Below, piece by piece: positions 25,370 through 33,940 of a stretch of 64,000 nt of DNA. The number at the start of each line of letters is the position of its first letter. Position 1 is the stretch's first letter. Origin of the DNA: Eubacteriales bacterium (GTDB lineage: Bacteria > Bacillota > Clostridia > Lachnospirales > Lachnospiraceae); assembly GCA_030536555.1 (NCBI GenBank), contig JAUNPU010000003.1, forward strand, positions 62,001 through 126,000, in the 5' to 3' direction. The notes beneath the pieces are model-generated. The model was given only the letters and a program-made list of their open reading frames with translations. It ran no database searches and was not told where the DNA came from. Made by a program: the position numbers and the translations under genes.

Positions 25370-25420
25370 AAAACGAGCCATAGTTTACATAATTAATTTA
25401 TGTAAACTATGGCTCGTTTT
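25370..25420. terminator. Bidirectional terminator between glmS and rsfS
   Basis: A perfect 23-base inverted repeat: arm AAAACGAGCCATAGTTTAC continuing to 25392, a five-base loop, and its complement 25398-25420. It has A-run and T-run ends suitable in both directions, for two convergent genes. Confidence 0.95.
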
Positions 25421-25429
25421 GCATACGGC

Positions 25430-25792
25430 TTACAATTCTGCATCCAGCTCCGACGCATCCATCACCTTGCCGTCTCTCCAGATTCGCTCCAGATCATAGA
25501 ACAGGCGGTCTTCCCGGCAGAATGCGTGGACGATGATATCGCCGTAGTCCATCAGGATCCAGCTGGCGCTCTGATAGCCTTCCACCTGCCGGCAGGGATA
25601 TCCTGCCTTGCCTAACTCCTCTTCCACGTTGTCGGTCATGGCCTGCACCTGGTTGGTGTTGGACCCGCTGGCGATGATAAAGTAGTCAGCCAGCACAGAT
25701 ACTTCACGGATGTCGATGATCCGAATGTCCTCACCCTTCTTATCCTCCAGTGCGCGGACAGCCAGCTTTAACATCTCTTTGGATCTTTCCAT
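25430..25792 (-). CDS. rsfS: Ribosomal silencing factor RsfS
   Basis: 120 residues, typical size. Conserved blocks are IDIREVSVLADYFIIASGSN (about residues 25-44) and the VEGYQSASWILMDYGDIIVH block (about 73-92), ending with the FYDLERIW motif. RsfS binds ribosomal protein L14 on the large subunit and blocks subunit joining during slow growth. It is the last gene of the obg-yhbY-nadD-yqeK-rsfS string, 21 bases after yqeK, and ends at the bidirectional terminator. Confidence 0.95.
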   Translation of the reverse strand: MERSKEMLKLAVRALEDKKGEDIRIIDIREVSVLADYFIIASGSNTNQVQAMTDNVEEELGKAGYPCRQVEGYQSASWILMDYGDIIVHAFCREDRLFYDLERIWRDGKVMDASELDAEL

Positions 25793-25813
25793 ATAATCTC
25801 CTCCGTTACGGAT

Positions 25814-26401
25814 CTACTTTCCCAGCAAATCCTTATAATAATCATAGGCCCGCAGCGTCATGGTGTCCACGCTTCCGCCCTTTTGCTTCAGATAATCCAG
25901 TGTTCCCGCCAGAATCTCGTACATGGTCTCGTCCAGGTCCTGAAATGCCAGATAGCGCATCCGGGACAGATTGGAAGCCTTGTCTCTGCGGGGTTCGATA
26001 TAATCCGCAATATATAGAATCTTATCCAGCGTGTTCATCTCCGGCTTTCCTGTGGTGTGGCAGCTGATGGCAGAGAGGATTTCTGCATCCTGAATGCCGT
26101 ACTTGTGTTCTGCCATCCATGCGCCGTATCTGGCGTGGATTACCGCCGGCGCCTTCAGCTCGCCCCCTGTCAGGGCAATGCCGTGCTTTTCACATTTGGC
26201 GACCAGCTCATTGTCTGTAAATCGCTTGGCACAGTCATGCATCAGACCAGCCAGCTCTGCTTTTCCAAGATCATACCCGTAGCGCATGGCAAGGGCAATA
26301 CAGGTGTAGGACACACCGATGGAATGCTCGTAGCGCATCGGGTCCAGCTTGGATTTTAACTGCTTTCGCAGTGTAGCAATCTGCTCATTCATGGTAATCA
26401 T
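25814..26401 (-). CDS. yqeK: YqeK-type HD-domain hydrolase (predicted Ap4A hydrolase)
   Basis: 195 residues from the ATG at 26401, seven bases after AGGAG; the longer reading starts inside the spacer. HD-superfamily motifs are HSIGVSYTCI (first His), LMHDCAKRF (HD), HARYGAWMAE and ISCHTTGKPEM, with IADYIEPRRD near residue 125. These match the YqeK family, where a symmetrical diadenosine tetraphosphate hydrolase activity is known. It sits between nadD and rsfS, as in most Firmicutes. Confidence 0.93.
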   Translation of the reverse strand: MITMNEQIATLRKQLKSKLDPMRYEHSIGVSYTCIALAMRYGYDLGKAELAGLMHDCAKRFTDNELVAKCEKHGIALTGGELKAPAVIHARYGAWMAEHKYGIQDAEILSAISCHTTGKPEMNTLDKILYIADYIEPRRDKASNLSRMRYLAFQDLDETMYEILAGTLDYLKQKGGSVDTMTLRAYDYYKDLLGK

Positions 26402-26448
26402 CTGCTTACTCCTGAATCCTTTCTGGTTCTGCAAGTCTCAAACATGTT

Positions 26449-27084
26449 CTAGTTTGTCGCTTCCGCCTCTGTCTGTGGTTTTGTATACAGACGATGGTCT
26501 GCAATGTACTGCTCCACAGCCTTCGGCACATACTTAAATACCGGCTTTCCCTTCGCCAGAAGCTCCCGCAGCTCTCCGGAGGATACGTCAAACTCCTCAC
26601 AGTGAAGGCGGCGGATATCCGCCTGATAATGGGACTCCAGATAGGCAATTCGCTCCTCGATGGGACAGTCTGCCGCCGGATACTCCCGGCATGCCACTAA
26701 GAGGATGGTCTGCTCCATCACCTCGGCCGGATGGTGCCAGTTTTCAATCTGGTACAGGGAATCCGCACCGATGATGAAGAAGAACCGGTGCTGGGGATAG
26801 GTCTGGTGCAGCAGGCGCAGGGTGTCGGAGGTATAGGTATTGCCGCAGCGCTCCGCCTCAAATTCAGACAGTCGAAAGCCCGGGGTGTCAGCGATGGCAA
26901 GACGGACCATCTCGCACCGGTCTTCCACCTCCGTCACATGGTGATCCCGCTTGTGGGGAGGTGTTCCGGAAGGCATGAACCAGATCTCGTCCAGCCCATA
27001 CTCCGTGTAAGCCTGCCGTCCCAGCAGTAAATGTCCGTTGTGAATCGGGTCAAAGGTCCCGCCCATGATTCCGATATCCGCCAT
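26449..27084 (-). CDS. nadD: Nicotinate-nucleotide adenylyltransferase
   Basis: 211 residues. The nucleotidyltransferase signature GGTFDPIHNGHLLLG starts at residue 9 and includes the HxGH motif. MPSGTPPHK and FIIGADSLYQIENWHH are the substrate-binding blocks, and the ISSGELRE-like DVSSGELRELLAKGKP region lies near the end. It forms deamido-NAD from nicotinate mononucleotide and ATP. The gene lies 54 bp after yhbY, with an AAGGAG site. Confidence 0.96.
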   Translation of the reverse strand: MADIGIMGGTFDPIHNGHLLLGRQAYTEYGLDEIWFMPSGTPPHKRDHHVTEVEDRCEMVRLAIADTPGFRLSEFEAERCGNTYTSDTLRLLHQTYPQHRFFFIIGADSLYQIENWHHPAEVMEQTILLVACREYPAADCPIEERIAYLESHYQADIRRLHCEEFDVSSGELRELLAKGKPVFKYVPKAVEQYIADHRLYTKPQTEAEATN

Positions 27085-27138
27085 AGCTTTTCGCCGCTCC
27101 TTTTCCTTCGGTTTCTGATGTGATTGATGGGTTGCCGC

Positions 27139-27444
27139 TTATTTTGCTGCCTTCGGAAGCTCAATCTTCCGCTTTGCCGGGTCCTTTGCCGGCTTGTAAA
27201 GTACGATTTTCTTGCCGATCACCTGCACAACCTCAGAGTGGGTGCGCTCTGCCAGAACCTCGGCGATGGAACGTCCGTCATCCAGGCAGTTCTTCAGTAC
27301 GGTGATCTTGATTAGCTCCCGTGCCTCCAGCGCCTCTGCAATGGCAGCAGTCAGCTCCGGGGTCACGCTGGACTTGCCGATCTGGAAAATCGGGTCCATG
27401 GTCATAGCCAGACCTTTGAGATAGGATCTCTGTTTGCTTGTCAT
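27139..27444 (-). CDS. yhbY: YhbY family RNA-binding (CRM domain) protein
   Basis: 101 residues from the ATG at 27444, which follows AGGAG. It is a single CRM domain with the conserved start KQRSYLKGLAMTMDPIFQIG and the GKKIVLYKPAKD segment near the end. In the family it associates with pre-50S ribosomal particles. The neighbourhood (obg upstream, nadD downstream) is conserved and fits a ribosome-assembly role. Confidence 0.93.
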   Translation of the reverse strand: MTSKQRSYLKGLAMTMDPIFQIGKSSVTPELTAAIAEALEARELIKITVLKNCLDDGRSIAEVLAERTHSEVVQVIGKKIVLYKPAKDPAKRKIELPKAAK

Positions 27445-27466
27445 AGTTTTCTCCTGAAATTTATCC

Positions 27467-28750
27467 TTATTTGTAATAGTCAAATACGAGACCGTACATG
27501 CGTACCGTATCGCCTTCCTCGATGCCTGCCTCTTCCAGCTCCTCCAGGATACCGCTCTCCTTTAAGAACTTCTGGAAGAACTGGAATCCTTTCTCAGACT
27601 CCAGGTTCGTGTAACCCAGCATCTTCTCGATGCGCGGTCCCTCCACCACGAACTCGCCGTCCTCATTCTTCTCCACCGTGTAGGGCAGATTCCGGTCGCC
27701 TACATACTCGATCTCGAACTCCTTCTCGAAGATCACCGGCTCTAAGTTCACGGTCTTCAACAGCTCGTAGACTGCATATAACAGATCCTTGAGACCTTTG
27801 CCGCTGACTGCGGAGATCGGGAACACCCGGATGCCTTCCGGCTCAAACTCCTGCTTCAGGATTGCCACCGGGTCCTCGTCCTCCGCGTACACGGCGTCGA
27901 TCTTGTTGGCAGCAATGACCATCGGGCGCTTCATCAGCTCCGGATTGTAATTCTCCAGCTCTTTGTTGATGGCACGGATATCCGCCACCGGATCACGTCC
28001 CTCGGTACCGGCTGCATCCACCACGTGAATCAGCACGCGGCAGCGCTCGATGTGGCGCAGGAAATCATGTCCCAGACCCACACCCTCGGAGGCACCCTCG
28101 ATCAGTCCCGGAATATCTGCCATGACAAAGCCTGCGCCGCCGTCTAAGTCCACCACGCCCAGATGGGGATCCAGGGTTGTGAAATGATAGTTGGCAATCT
28201 TCGGTCTGGCGTTGGATACACGGGAAAGCAGGGTGGACTTGCCTACATTGGGGAATCCTACCAGTCCCACGTCAGCAATCACCTTCAACTCCAGCTGCAC
28301 CCACAGCTCATGCCCCGGCTGCCCCGGCTGAGCGTACTTGGGCGCCTGCATGGTCGGAGTGGCATAGTTCATATTGCCCAGGCCTCCCTTGCCGCCCCGC
28401 AGGATGACTTCTCGTTTATGTTCACCGGACATATCAGCGATGACCTTGCCGGTCTCGAAGTCCTTGATGACCGTTCCTTCCGGAACCTTTACCACCAGGC
28501 TCTCCGCGTTGGCACCGTGGCACCGCCTCTTTCCGCCTTCTTCTCCGTCTTTTGCTACATATTTTCTAACATGTCTGAAATCAGTGAGGGTATTTAAGCC
28601 CGGATCTACCTCGAATATGATATCTCCGCCCTTGCCCCCGTCTCCGCCGTCAGGACCGCCTGCCGGCACGAACAGTTCTTTGCGGAAACTGACATGACCG
28701 TCTCCGCCTTTTCCGGATTTGATAAAAACCTTTGCATGGTCTGCAAACAT
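27467..28750 (-). CDS. obg: Obg GTPase
   Basis: 427 residues from the ATG at 28750. The Gly-rich Obg fold is at residues 1-158 (FIKSGKGGDGHVSFRKE, then LRGGKGGLGN). The G domain has GFPNVGKST (Walker A, about 167), DIPGLIEG (switch II) and NKID (about 283). A C-terminal OCT domain takes the last about 75 residues (GFQFFQKFLKESGI, VRMYGLVFDYYK). Obg acts in late 50S assembly and stress signalling. It is separated from rpmA by an intrinsic terminator, so read-through or a separate promoter must supply its transcript. Confidence 0.97.
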   Translation of the reverse strand: MFADHAKVFIKSGKGGDGHVSFRKELFVPAGGPDGGDGGKGGDIIFEVDPGLNTLTDFRHVRKYVAKDGEEGGKRRCHGANAESLVVKVPEGTVIKDFETGKVIADMSGEHKREVILRGGKGGLGNMNYATPTMQAPKYAQPGQPGHELWVQLELKVIADVGLVGFPNVGKSTLLSRVSNARPKIANYHFTTLDPHLGVVDLDGGAGFVMADIPGLIEGASEGVGLGHDFLRHIERCRVLIHVVDAAGTEGRDPVADIRAINKELENYNPELMKRPMVIAANKIDAVYAEDEDPVAILKQEFEPEGIRVFPISAVSGKGLKDLLYAVYELLKTVNLEPVIFEKEFEIEYVGDRNLPYTVEKNEDGEFVVEGPRIEKMLGYTNLESEKGFQFFQKFLKESGILEELEEAGIEEGDTVRMYGLVFDYYK

Positions 28751-28786
28751 ATAGGCACACCTTGTCCTTTCGCATGACTCAAAAAG

Positions 28787-28817
28787 AGGCTTCATACTAA
28801 TAATCAGTATGAAGCCT
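28787..28817 (-). terminator. Intrinsic terminator between rpmA and obg
   Basis: A perfect 12-base stem AGGCTTCATACT/AGTATGAAGCCT with a seven-base loop, followed on the minus strand by CTTTTTG. It probably reduces transcription of obg relative to the ribosomal protein genes. Confidence 0.88.
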
Positions 28818-28827
28818 GTCAGTCAAA

Positions 28828-29118
28828 TTATTCGTTGATTGTTCTCGGGTAAACAGAAACCTGCTTTTTGTCTCTGCCCTTTCTCTCAAATCTTACAACG
28901 CCGTCTGCGGTTGCGAACAGAGTATCGTCACCGCCACGTCCAACGTTCAGACCCGGATGGATCTTGGTACCACGCTGTCTGTAAAGAATGTTACCAGCTA
29001 ATACGAACTGACCATCTGCTCTTTTGGCGCCCAGTCTCTTGGACTCGGAATCTCTACCGTTCTTGGTAGAACCTACACCTTTTTTATGAGCGAATAACTG
29101 AAGGTTCATCTTAAACAT
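28828..29118 (-). CDS. rpmA: 50S ribosomal protein L27 with cleavable N-terminal extension
   Basis: 96 residues from the ATG at 29118, spaced eight bases from GGAGG. The N-terminus is [21 protein letters not shown]27 of Firmicutes carries a short extension cut by the Prp protease after a motif like LQFFA; here the motif is LQLFA just before HKKGVGST. The mature N-terminus reaches into the peptidyl-transferase centre. The gene order rplU-prp-rpmA places the protease immediately upstream. Confidence 0.97.
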   Translation of the reverse strand: MFKMNLQLFAHKKGVGSTKNGRDSESKRLGAKRADGQFVLAGNILYRQRGTKIHPGLNVGRGGDDTLFATADGVVRFERKGRDKKQVSVYPRTINE

Positions 29119-29121
29119 CAC

Positions 29122-29460
29122 TTACACCTCCTTAAATCGAATTTTAATATATGGTTCTCCATATGCTTCCTCGATATCCTGTAAACCGAATACCAGAGAA
29201 CTCATAAGAAGTGTTGCTTCCGGGCTCACATCACCGGTAAAGTGAAATCGGAACATCCCGCTCTCTTCATCCTGATCTGCCGTAAAGGTATCCTCTGTGA
29301 AATGCTCCACAGAATTCGCCATGTTGATCGTCAGTGCAGAGACTGCGGAGCACACAAGCTCCTGCCCTTCCTGATGGTCATCGGCATATCCGGCATGACC
29401 GAGCAGCTCCAGCCCACTGTAGCGATGTTCGGAATCAACAAATACGGTTACGTTAATCAT
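29122..29460 (-). CDS. prp: Prp (YsxB) cysteine protease that processes L27
   Basis: 112 residues. The catalytic His is in GHAGYADDHQEG (about residues 20-31) and the catalytic Cys in ELVCSAVSALTINM (about 34-47), both conserved in the family. In Staphylococcus aureus this enzyme removes the L27 extension and is essential; the same role is inferred here because the L27 start carries the matching cleavage motif. The stop codon is three bases before the L27 start, and the L27 ribosome-binding site lies inside this gene. Confidence 0.95.
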   Translation of the reverse strand: MINVTVFVDSEHRYSGLELLGHAGYADDHQEGQELVCSAVSALTINMANSVEHFTEDTFTADQDEESGMFRFHFTGDVSPEATLLMSSLVFGLQDIEEAYGEPYIKIRFKEV

Positions 29461-29462
29461 AA

Positions 29463-29771
29463 TTAAGCGTTGATCTTGTCGATCTTGATCTGAGTATAGA
29501 GCTGTCTGTGACCGTTCTTCTTATGATAGCCGGTCTTTCTCTTATACTTGTAAACGATCACTTTCTTAGCTTTTGCTTCCTTCACTACGGTTCCGGAAAC
29601 GGTTGCTCCAGCTACGGTCGGGCATCCGATAGATAACTCTCCGTTGTTCACAGCCAGAACCTGGTCAAACGTAACGGTTTCGCCAGCGTCTACACCAAGT
29701 TTTTCTACCTTAATGATATCGCCTTCTGCTACTTTGTACTGCTTACCACCTGTTGCAATAATCGCGTACAT
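29463..29771 (-). CDS. rplU: 50S ribosomal protein L21
   Basis: 102 residues from the ATG at 29771, right after AGGAGGTGCCAT. It begins [18 protein letters not shown] and contains [20 protein letters not shown], the L21 signature near the C-terminus. It binds 23S rRNA in the large subunit. First gene of rplU-prp-rpmA, with its own strong promoter and a structured leader. Confidence 0.98.
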   Translation of the reverse strand: MYAIIATGGKQYKVAEGDIIKVEKLGVDAGETVTFDQVLAVNNGELSIGCPTVAGATVSGTVVKEAKAKKVIVYKYKRKTGYHKKNGHRQLYTQIKIDKINA

Positions 29772-29784
29772 ATGGCACCTCCTA

Positions 29785-29866
29785 TTTATCATTACTCGCC
29801 AAGTTTGGTGTCTGATGGATCTGATGATCCGTCATCAGAACTTTTCAACCTCGTTGTGCGGCATAC
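29785..29866 (-). promoter_or_regulatory. Leader of rplU (probable L21 leader element)
   Basis: About 95 bases separate the predicted transcription start from the L21 start codon. The minus strand contains a hairpin, CTGATGA with TCATCAG (29821-29838), and then a second partial copy of the same arm. Firmicutes rplU genes often have an autoregulatory L21 leader; assignment to that family is by position and hairpin only. Confidence 0.55.
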
Positions 29867-29872
29867 TTGAAT

Positions 29873-29901
29873 ATATTAGCATGCTTGTCTTATCTTGTCA
29901 A
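29873..29901 (-). promoter_or_regulatory. Consensus promoter of rplU-prp-rpmA
   Basis: TTGACA (29896-29901), 17-base spacer, TAATAT (29873-29878) on the minus strand. It lies within 60 bases of the end of trkH, so the ribosomal genes need not rely on the upstream operon. Confidence 0.85.
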
Positions 29902-29930
29902 TCATTTTTATAAAGAAAATTGCGAAAAAA

Positions 29931-31370
29931 TTACTCTTTCATCCAGGTCCGCGGTGAGAACAGCACCAGCATCGGGAACAGCTCCAGTCGCCCTGCCAGC
30001 ATATCGAACATCAGCACATACTTGGAGAACGGGCTGAAGCCGCCGAAGTTGCAGGTAGGTCCCACCTCGGCGAGACCGGGTCCGATGTTGTTGAGGGTTG
30101 CCGCCACTGCCGTAAAGTTGGAAGTCGGGTCAAAGTTGTCCAGGCTGACCAGCAGCACCGACAGGCCAAATACCAGCAGGTAAGCCACCATATAGGTGTT
30201 GATGGAACGCAGCACCGTGTGCTCGATGGTCTTTCCCTCGAACTTCAGGACCTTGACACTTCTGGGATGAATCAGGGATGAGATCTCCTTCTTCACCGTC
30301 TTTGCAGCGATCACCACGCGGGATACCTTCATACCGCCGCCGGTACTGCCTGCGCAGGCACCCACGAACATCAGGGTTACCAGAATGGTTCTGGAAAATG
30401 CCGGCCACACATCAAAGTCCACCGTGGAGAATCCCGATGTCGTGATGATGGATGCCACCTGGAAGGCTGCATGGTGAAATGCCTCGAATACACTGCCGAA
30501 GCTTCTGTGGATATTCCAGGTGATCAGCAGGATGCTGGCGAGAATGATAGCCAGATAGCTGCGCACCTCCTCCGAGCCGAAGGCATCCTTGGGCTTGCGG
30601 ATCAGAAGCAGGTAATAGGCGTTAAAGTTGACGCCGAACAGGATCATGAAGATCGTGGTGACCGCCTGCTGTGCCACCGTATAGTCGCCGCAGCTTGCAT
30701 TTACCACGCCGAAGCCTCCGGTGCCTGCCGTGCCAACACTGATACACAGGGCGTCAAACCAGGGCATCCGGCATGCCAGCAGGATGAAGAACATGGCTAC
30801 GGTCATGAAAAAATAGATCATGTACAGAATCTTCGCCGTGGCACGCACCTTCGGAACCAGCTTGCCTACTGACGGTCCCGGGCTCTCCGCACGCATGATA
30901 TGCATGTTGTAGCCGCCTGCCATGGGAAGCACCGCCAGAATAAATACCAGCACGCCCATGCCGCCGATCCAGTGGGTGAAGCTGCGCCACATCAGCATAC
31001 ATTTGCTGAGAGCCTCCACATCCGACAGAATGCTTGCTCCGGTGGTGGTAAAGCCGGATATGACCTCGAAAAAGGCATCCTCCAGCATCGGAATCTCCCC
31101 GCTGATATAGAAGGGCATGGCGCCCACAAAACTCAGCACGATCCAGCTCAATGCCACCGACACAAAGCCTTCCTTGGCATAAAAAATGGTATTGGCAGGC
31201 CGCCTGTGGGCCAGAAGCCATCCGGCGATCAGACCGAACAGCGCCACCCCTGCAATGTAGAACCCGCTGGTCTCCTGATAGATGACTGCCACGACGCAGG
31301 GAAGTATCATCAGCGCCCCCTCGATGCCCAGGACCCAGCCAAGAAAATATGTAATAATACTGATATTCAT
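29931..31370 (-). CDS. trkH: TrkH-type potassium uptake channel subunit
   Basis: 479 residues and about ten membrane segments. The pore motifs of the four-fold TrkH repeat include FTTTGASI (about residue 108), GTAGTGGFG, ITTSGFSTVDFDVW and ACAGSTGGGMKVSR. NNIGPGLAEVGPTCNFGGFS is the last filter region. It imports K+ together with the cytoplasmic regulator TrkA encoded 14 bases upstream. Placement between rng and rplU is unusual for this conserved block. Confidence 0.95.
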   Translation of the reverse strand: MNISIITYFLGWVLGIEGALMILPCVVAVIYQETSGFYIAGVALFGLIAGWLLAHRRPANTIFYAKEGFVSVALSWIVLSFVGAMPFYISGEIPMLEDAFFEVISGFTTTGASILSDVEALSKCMLMWRSFTHWIGGMGVLVFILAVLPMAGGYNMHIMRAESPGPSVGKLVPKVRATAKILYMIYFFMTVAMFFILLACRMPWFDALCISVGTAGTGGFGVVNASCGDYTVAQQAVTTIFMILFGVNFNAYYLLLIRKPKDAFGSEEVRSYLAIILASILLITWNIHRSFGSVFEAFHHAAFQVASIITTSGFSTVDFDVWPAFSRTILVTLMFVGACAGSTGGGMKVSRVVIAAKTVKKEISSLIHPRSVKVLKFEGKTIEHTVLRSINTYMVAYLLVFGLSVLLVSLDNFDPTSNFTAVAATLNNIGPGLAEVGPTCNFGGFSPFSKYVLMFDMLAGRLELFPMLVLFSPRTWMKE

Positions 31371-31384
31371 ACGTCATTTACCCT

Positions 31385-32740
31385 CTACTTTAAGATATCC
31401 TTCAAGTCCTTCAGCCCGGAATGGGTGGTTACCACGATGACAGAGTCTCCCTGCTCGATGGTATCCTTGCCTCGCGGGGTGATGATCTTGCCGTTGCGGT
31501 TGATGCAGGCAATCAGCAGGTTGTCCTTGAAGGAAAGCTTCTCAAGCGGCTTGCCGATCAGGGAAGATTCCTTTCCCACGCGGAATTCCAGCGCCTCCGC
31601 CTTGTTTGCCACAATCTTGTACAGCGTCTCCACATTGCTGCCCATGGAATTCTGCATGGCGCGGACATAGCGGACGATGCTGTCTGCGGTGATCAGCTTC
31701 GGATAAATGATACTGCCCAGGTTCAGCTGCTGGATCACGTCCTCGAAGGCGATCCGGTTGATCTTGGTCACCAGCTTGCCCTTGGTCATGGTGGCCGCAA
31801 ACAGGGACAGCATGATATTCTCCTCATCAAAGCCGGTGAGGGATGCAAATGCTTCTGTCTGGCAGATGCCCTCCTCCAGCAGAAGCTGCTGGTCGGAGCC
31901 GTCTCCGTGGATGATCATGGCTTTCGGCAGCAGTTCGCTTAACTCGTTGCAGCGTGCCAGATCCTGCTCGATGATCTTGACCTTGATTTTGGTCTCCTCC
32001 AGCATCTTGGCAAGATAGTAGGTGATCTTGCCGCCGCCCACGAACATGGCGGACTTGATGGTGGTATTGGCGATGCCAACCTGCTTAAAGAATTCTGTCG
32101 CCTGTGCCGGTGCCGCCACGAAGGAGATGGTATCTCCGCTCTTTAAGTGGAAGTTTCCGTCCGGGATGATAACCTCATGCGCCCGCTCTACGGCACAGAT
32201 CAGGATGCTGCAGTGAAGCTTCGGAGCCACCTGGTAGACCGGCATGTCATTCAGCACCGAATCCTGGGGGATAATGAACTTCATCAGCTCCACACGTCCC
32301 TTGGAGAAGGTGTCAATCTTGATGACAGACGGGAACTTAAGCAGTCTGGCAATCTCTCTTGCCGCCGCCTGCTCCGGATTGATCGCCATGGATAAGTTCA
32401 GCTCCTCTCGGATATAGCGGACCTCGTTGGCATACTCCGGGTTACGGATACGGGCAATGGTATGGCAGTTGCCGGCTTTCTTGGCAATCAGGCAGCAGAG
32501 CATATTCAGCTCGTCGGAGTTGGTGGTGGCGATCAGCAGATCCGTCTCCCGGATCCCCGCCTCCATCTGTACCTGATAGATGGCACCGTTTCCCTCCACG
32601 CCCATCACGTCAATGTTGTCTGTGACCGTGCGCAGCTTTGCGCCGTCCTTATCGATAACGGTGATATCATGTCCCTCATTGTTCAGCTGTTCGGTCAGAG
32701 TCAGTCCGACCTTTCCACATCCCACAATAATGATCTTCAT
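31385..32740 (-). CDS. trkA: TrkA, NAD-binding regulatory subunit of the K+ transporter
   Basis: 451 residues with two RCK modules. Rossmann motifs are VGCGKVGLTLTEQL (residue 6 onward) and MFVGGGKITYYLAKMLEE (about 232); TrkA-C domains follow each, the last ending GDSVIVVTTHSGLKDLKDIL. It binds NAD(H) or nucleotides and gates the TrkH channel. Full-length double TrkA is usual for Trk rather than Ktr systems. It is followed directly by trkH. Confidence 0.95.
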   Translation of the reverse strand: MKIIIVGCGKVGLTLTEQLNNEGHDITVIDKDGAKLRTVTDNIDVMGVEGNGAIYQVQMEAGIRETDLLIATTNSDELNMLCCLIAKKAGNCHTIARIRNPEYANEVRYIREELNLSMAINPEQAAAREIARLLKFPSVIKIDTFSKGRVELMKFIIPQDSVLNDMPVYQVAPKLHCSILICAVERAHEVIIPDGNFHLKSGDTISFVAAPAQATEFFKQVGIANTTIKSAMFVGGGKITYYLAKMLEETKIKVKIIEQDLARCNELSELLPKAMIIHGDGSDQQLLLEEGICQTEAFASLTGFDEENIMLSLFAATMTKGKLVTKINRIAFEDVIQQLNLGSIIYPKLITADSIVRYVRAMQNSMGSNVETLYKIVANKAEALEFRVGKESSLIGKPLEKLSFKDNLLIACINRNGKIITPRGKDTIEQGDSVIVVTTHSGLKDLKDILK

Positions 32741-32764
32741 GTTCTTCTCCCTTTATTTGGTATC

Positions 32765-33940
32765 TTATATTCTGGAAAGCTGCTCCATCAGGGGCTTCTT
32801 CCCTTTCTTTCTTGTCATTTCCACAAGACCCAGCGGAGTCATATCCACCACATGCACCTTCACCGGATCCGCCAGCGCCAGGGAGCGCAGGGTATCCAGA
32901 AGCAGGGTTTTGTCCTCCTCAGAGTCCATGTCAATGAAATCCACCATGATGATTCCGGATAAGTTCCGGAGCCGAAGCTGGCGGCAGATCTCTCTGGCTG
33001 CTTCCAGATTGATCATGCGGATGGTATCTGCCAGATTCTTTCTGCCGGAATACTTGCCGGTGTTGACGTCGATGACCACCATCGCCTCCGTGGGCTCGAT
33101 GATCAGGTAACCGCCTGATTTTAACCATACCCGCTTCTGACATGCCTGGTCCATGACAGACTGGAGGGAATAAAGACTCGCCAGATCCACCATCGAATCC
33201 TGGTACAGGCGAAGCATTCCCGTGCGCTCCGGCTGATACAGCTCCAGATAGCGCTTCACGGTCTCAAAGACGTCGGGGTCATCTGTGACGATCTCTTCCA
33301 GCGTCCCTTCGTGACAGCTTCGCAGCGCCTTTAGATACTCCGGTTCCGCCTCATACAGCAGAGAGCAGGGAGTCCTGTAGGGAGCCGCCTTTACCACAGC
33401 CCGGTACTGGTCCAGCAGCATGTGTACCTCCCGCAGCAGCGCCTCCTCCATGCCGTAGGCATTGGTGCGGACAATCAGCCCAGCCTCGCCCTGTGTAAGC
33501 GCTTCCAGCTGAGGCTTCAAAGCCTCCTTCCAACTCCTGTCGGATATCTTCGCGGAAAAGCCGATGACCTGCTTTCCGGCAGTCAGCACGGCGTACTTGC
33601 CGGTAAAGTTCAGATTCCCCGTCAGTACCGGGTCCTTGGTCTTCACCGCGTCCTTCGCCACCTGCACGACGATCAGGTCGCCGCCTTTTATGGGGCGGGG
33701 ACTCCCTCCGTCTGCGAACAGGGACACCGGATTGTCTGTCAGGCTGTAGTAACCGGTCCGTCCTTCCCCGAAGTCCACAAATGCAGAGTTTAAATTCTTT
33801 ACGATATTCTTCACTCTGCCGATATAGATATTGCCCAGAATGGAGCCGGGCTCCTCCAGCCCCACCTCCAGCGCTTCTCTGCCGGAAAGCAGGGCGGTCA
33901 GAAGCCGCCCGTTCCACCTGGTGATTACAAGTTTATTCAA
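32765..33940 (-). CDS. rng: Ribonuclease E/G family endoribonuclease
   Basis: About 391 residues. The start is taken as the TTG at 33940, six bases after GGAG and overlapping the end of the previous gene by eight bases. An S1 RNA-binding domain lies at about residues 30-115 (GNIYIGRVKNIVKNLNSAFV). The catalytic metal-binding aspartates are in VVIDVNTGKYSGRKN and IIMVDFIDMDSEEDK. The protein is shorter than E. coli RNase G and ends soon after the DNase I-like domain (PLGLVEMTRKKGKKPL); the CPxCxGxG zinc link is absent, as is common in Clostridia. It would function in rRNA processing and mRNA decay. Confidence 0.9.
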   Translation of the reverse strand: MNKLVITRWNGRLLTALLSGREALEVGLEEPGSILGNIYIGRVKNIVKNLNSAFVDFGEGRTGYYSLTDNPVSLFADGGSPRPIKGGDLIVVQVAKDAVKTKDPVLTGNLNFTGKYAVLTAGKQVIGFSAKISDRSWKEALKPQLEALTQGEAGLIVRTNAYGMEEALLREVHMLLDQYRAVVKAAPYRTPCSLLYEAEPEYLKALRSCHEGTLEEIVTDDPDVFETVKRYLELYQPERTGMLRLYQDSMVDLASLYSLQSVMDQACQKRVWLKSGGYLIIEPTEAMVVIDVNTGKYSGRKNLADTIRMINLEAAREICRQLRLRNLSGIIMVDFIDMDSEEDKTLLLDTLRSLALADPVKVHVVDMTPLGLVEMTRKKGKKPLMEQLSRI

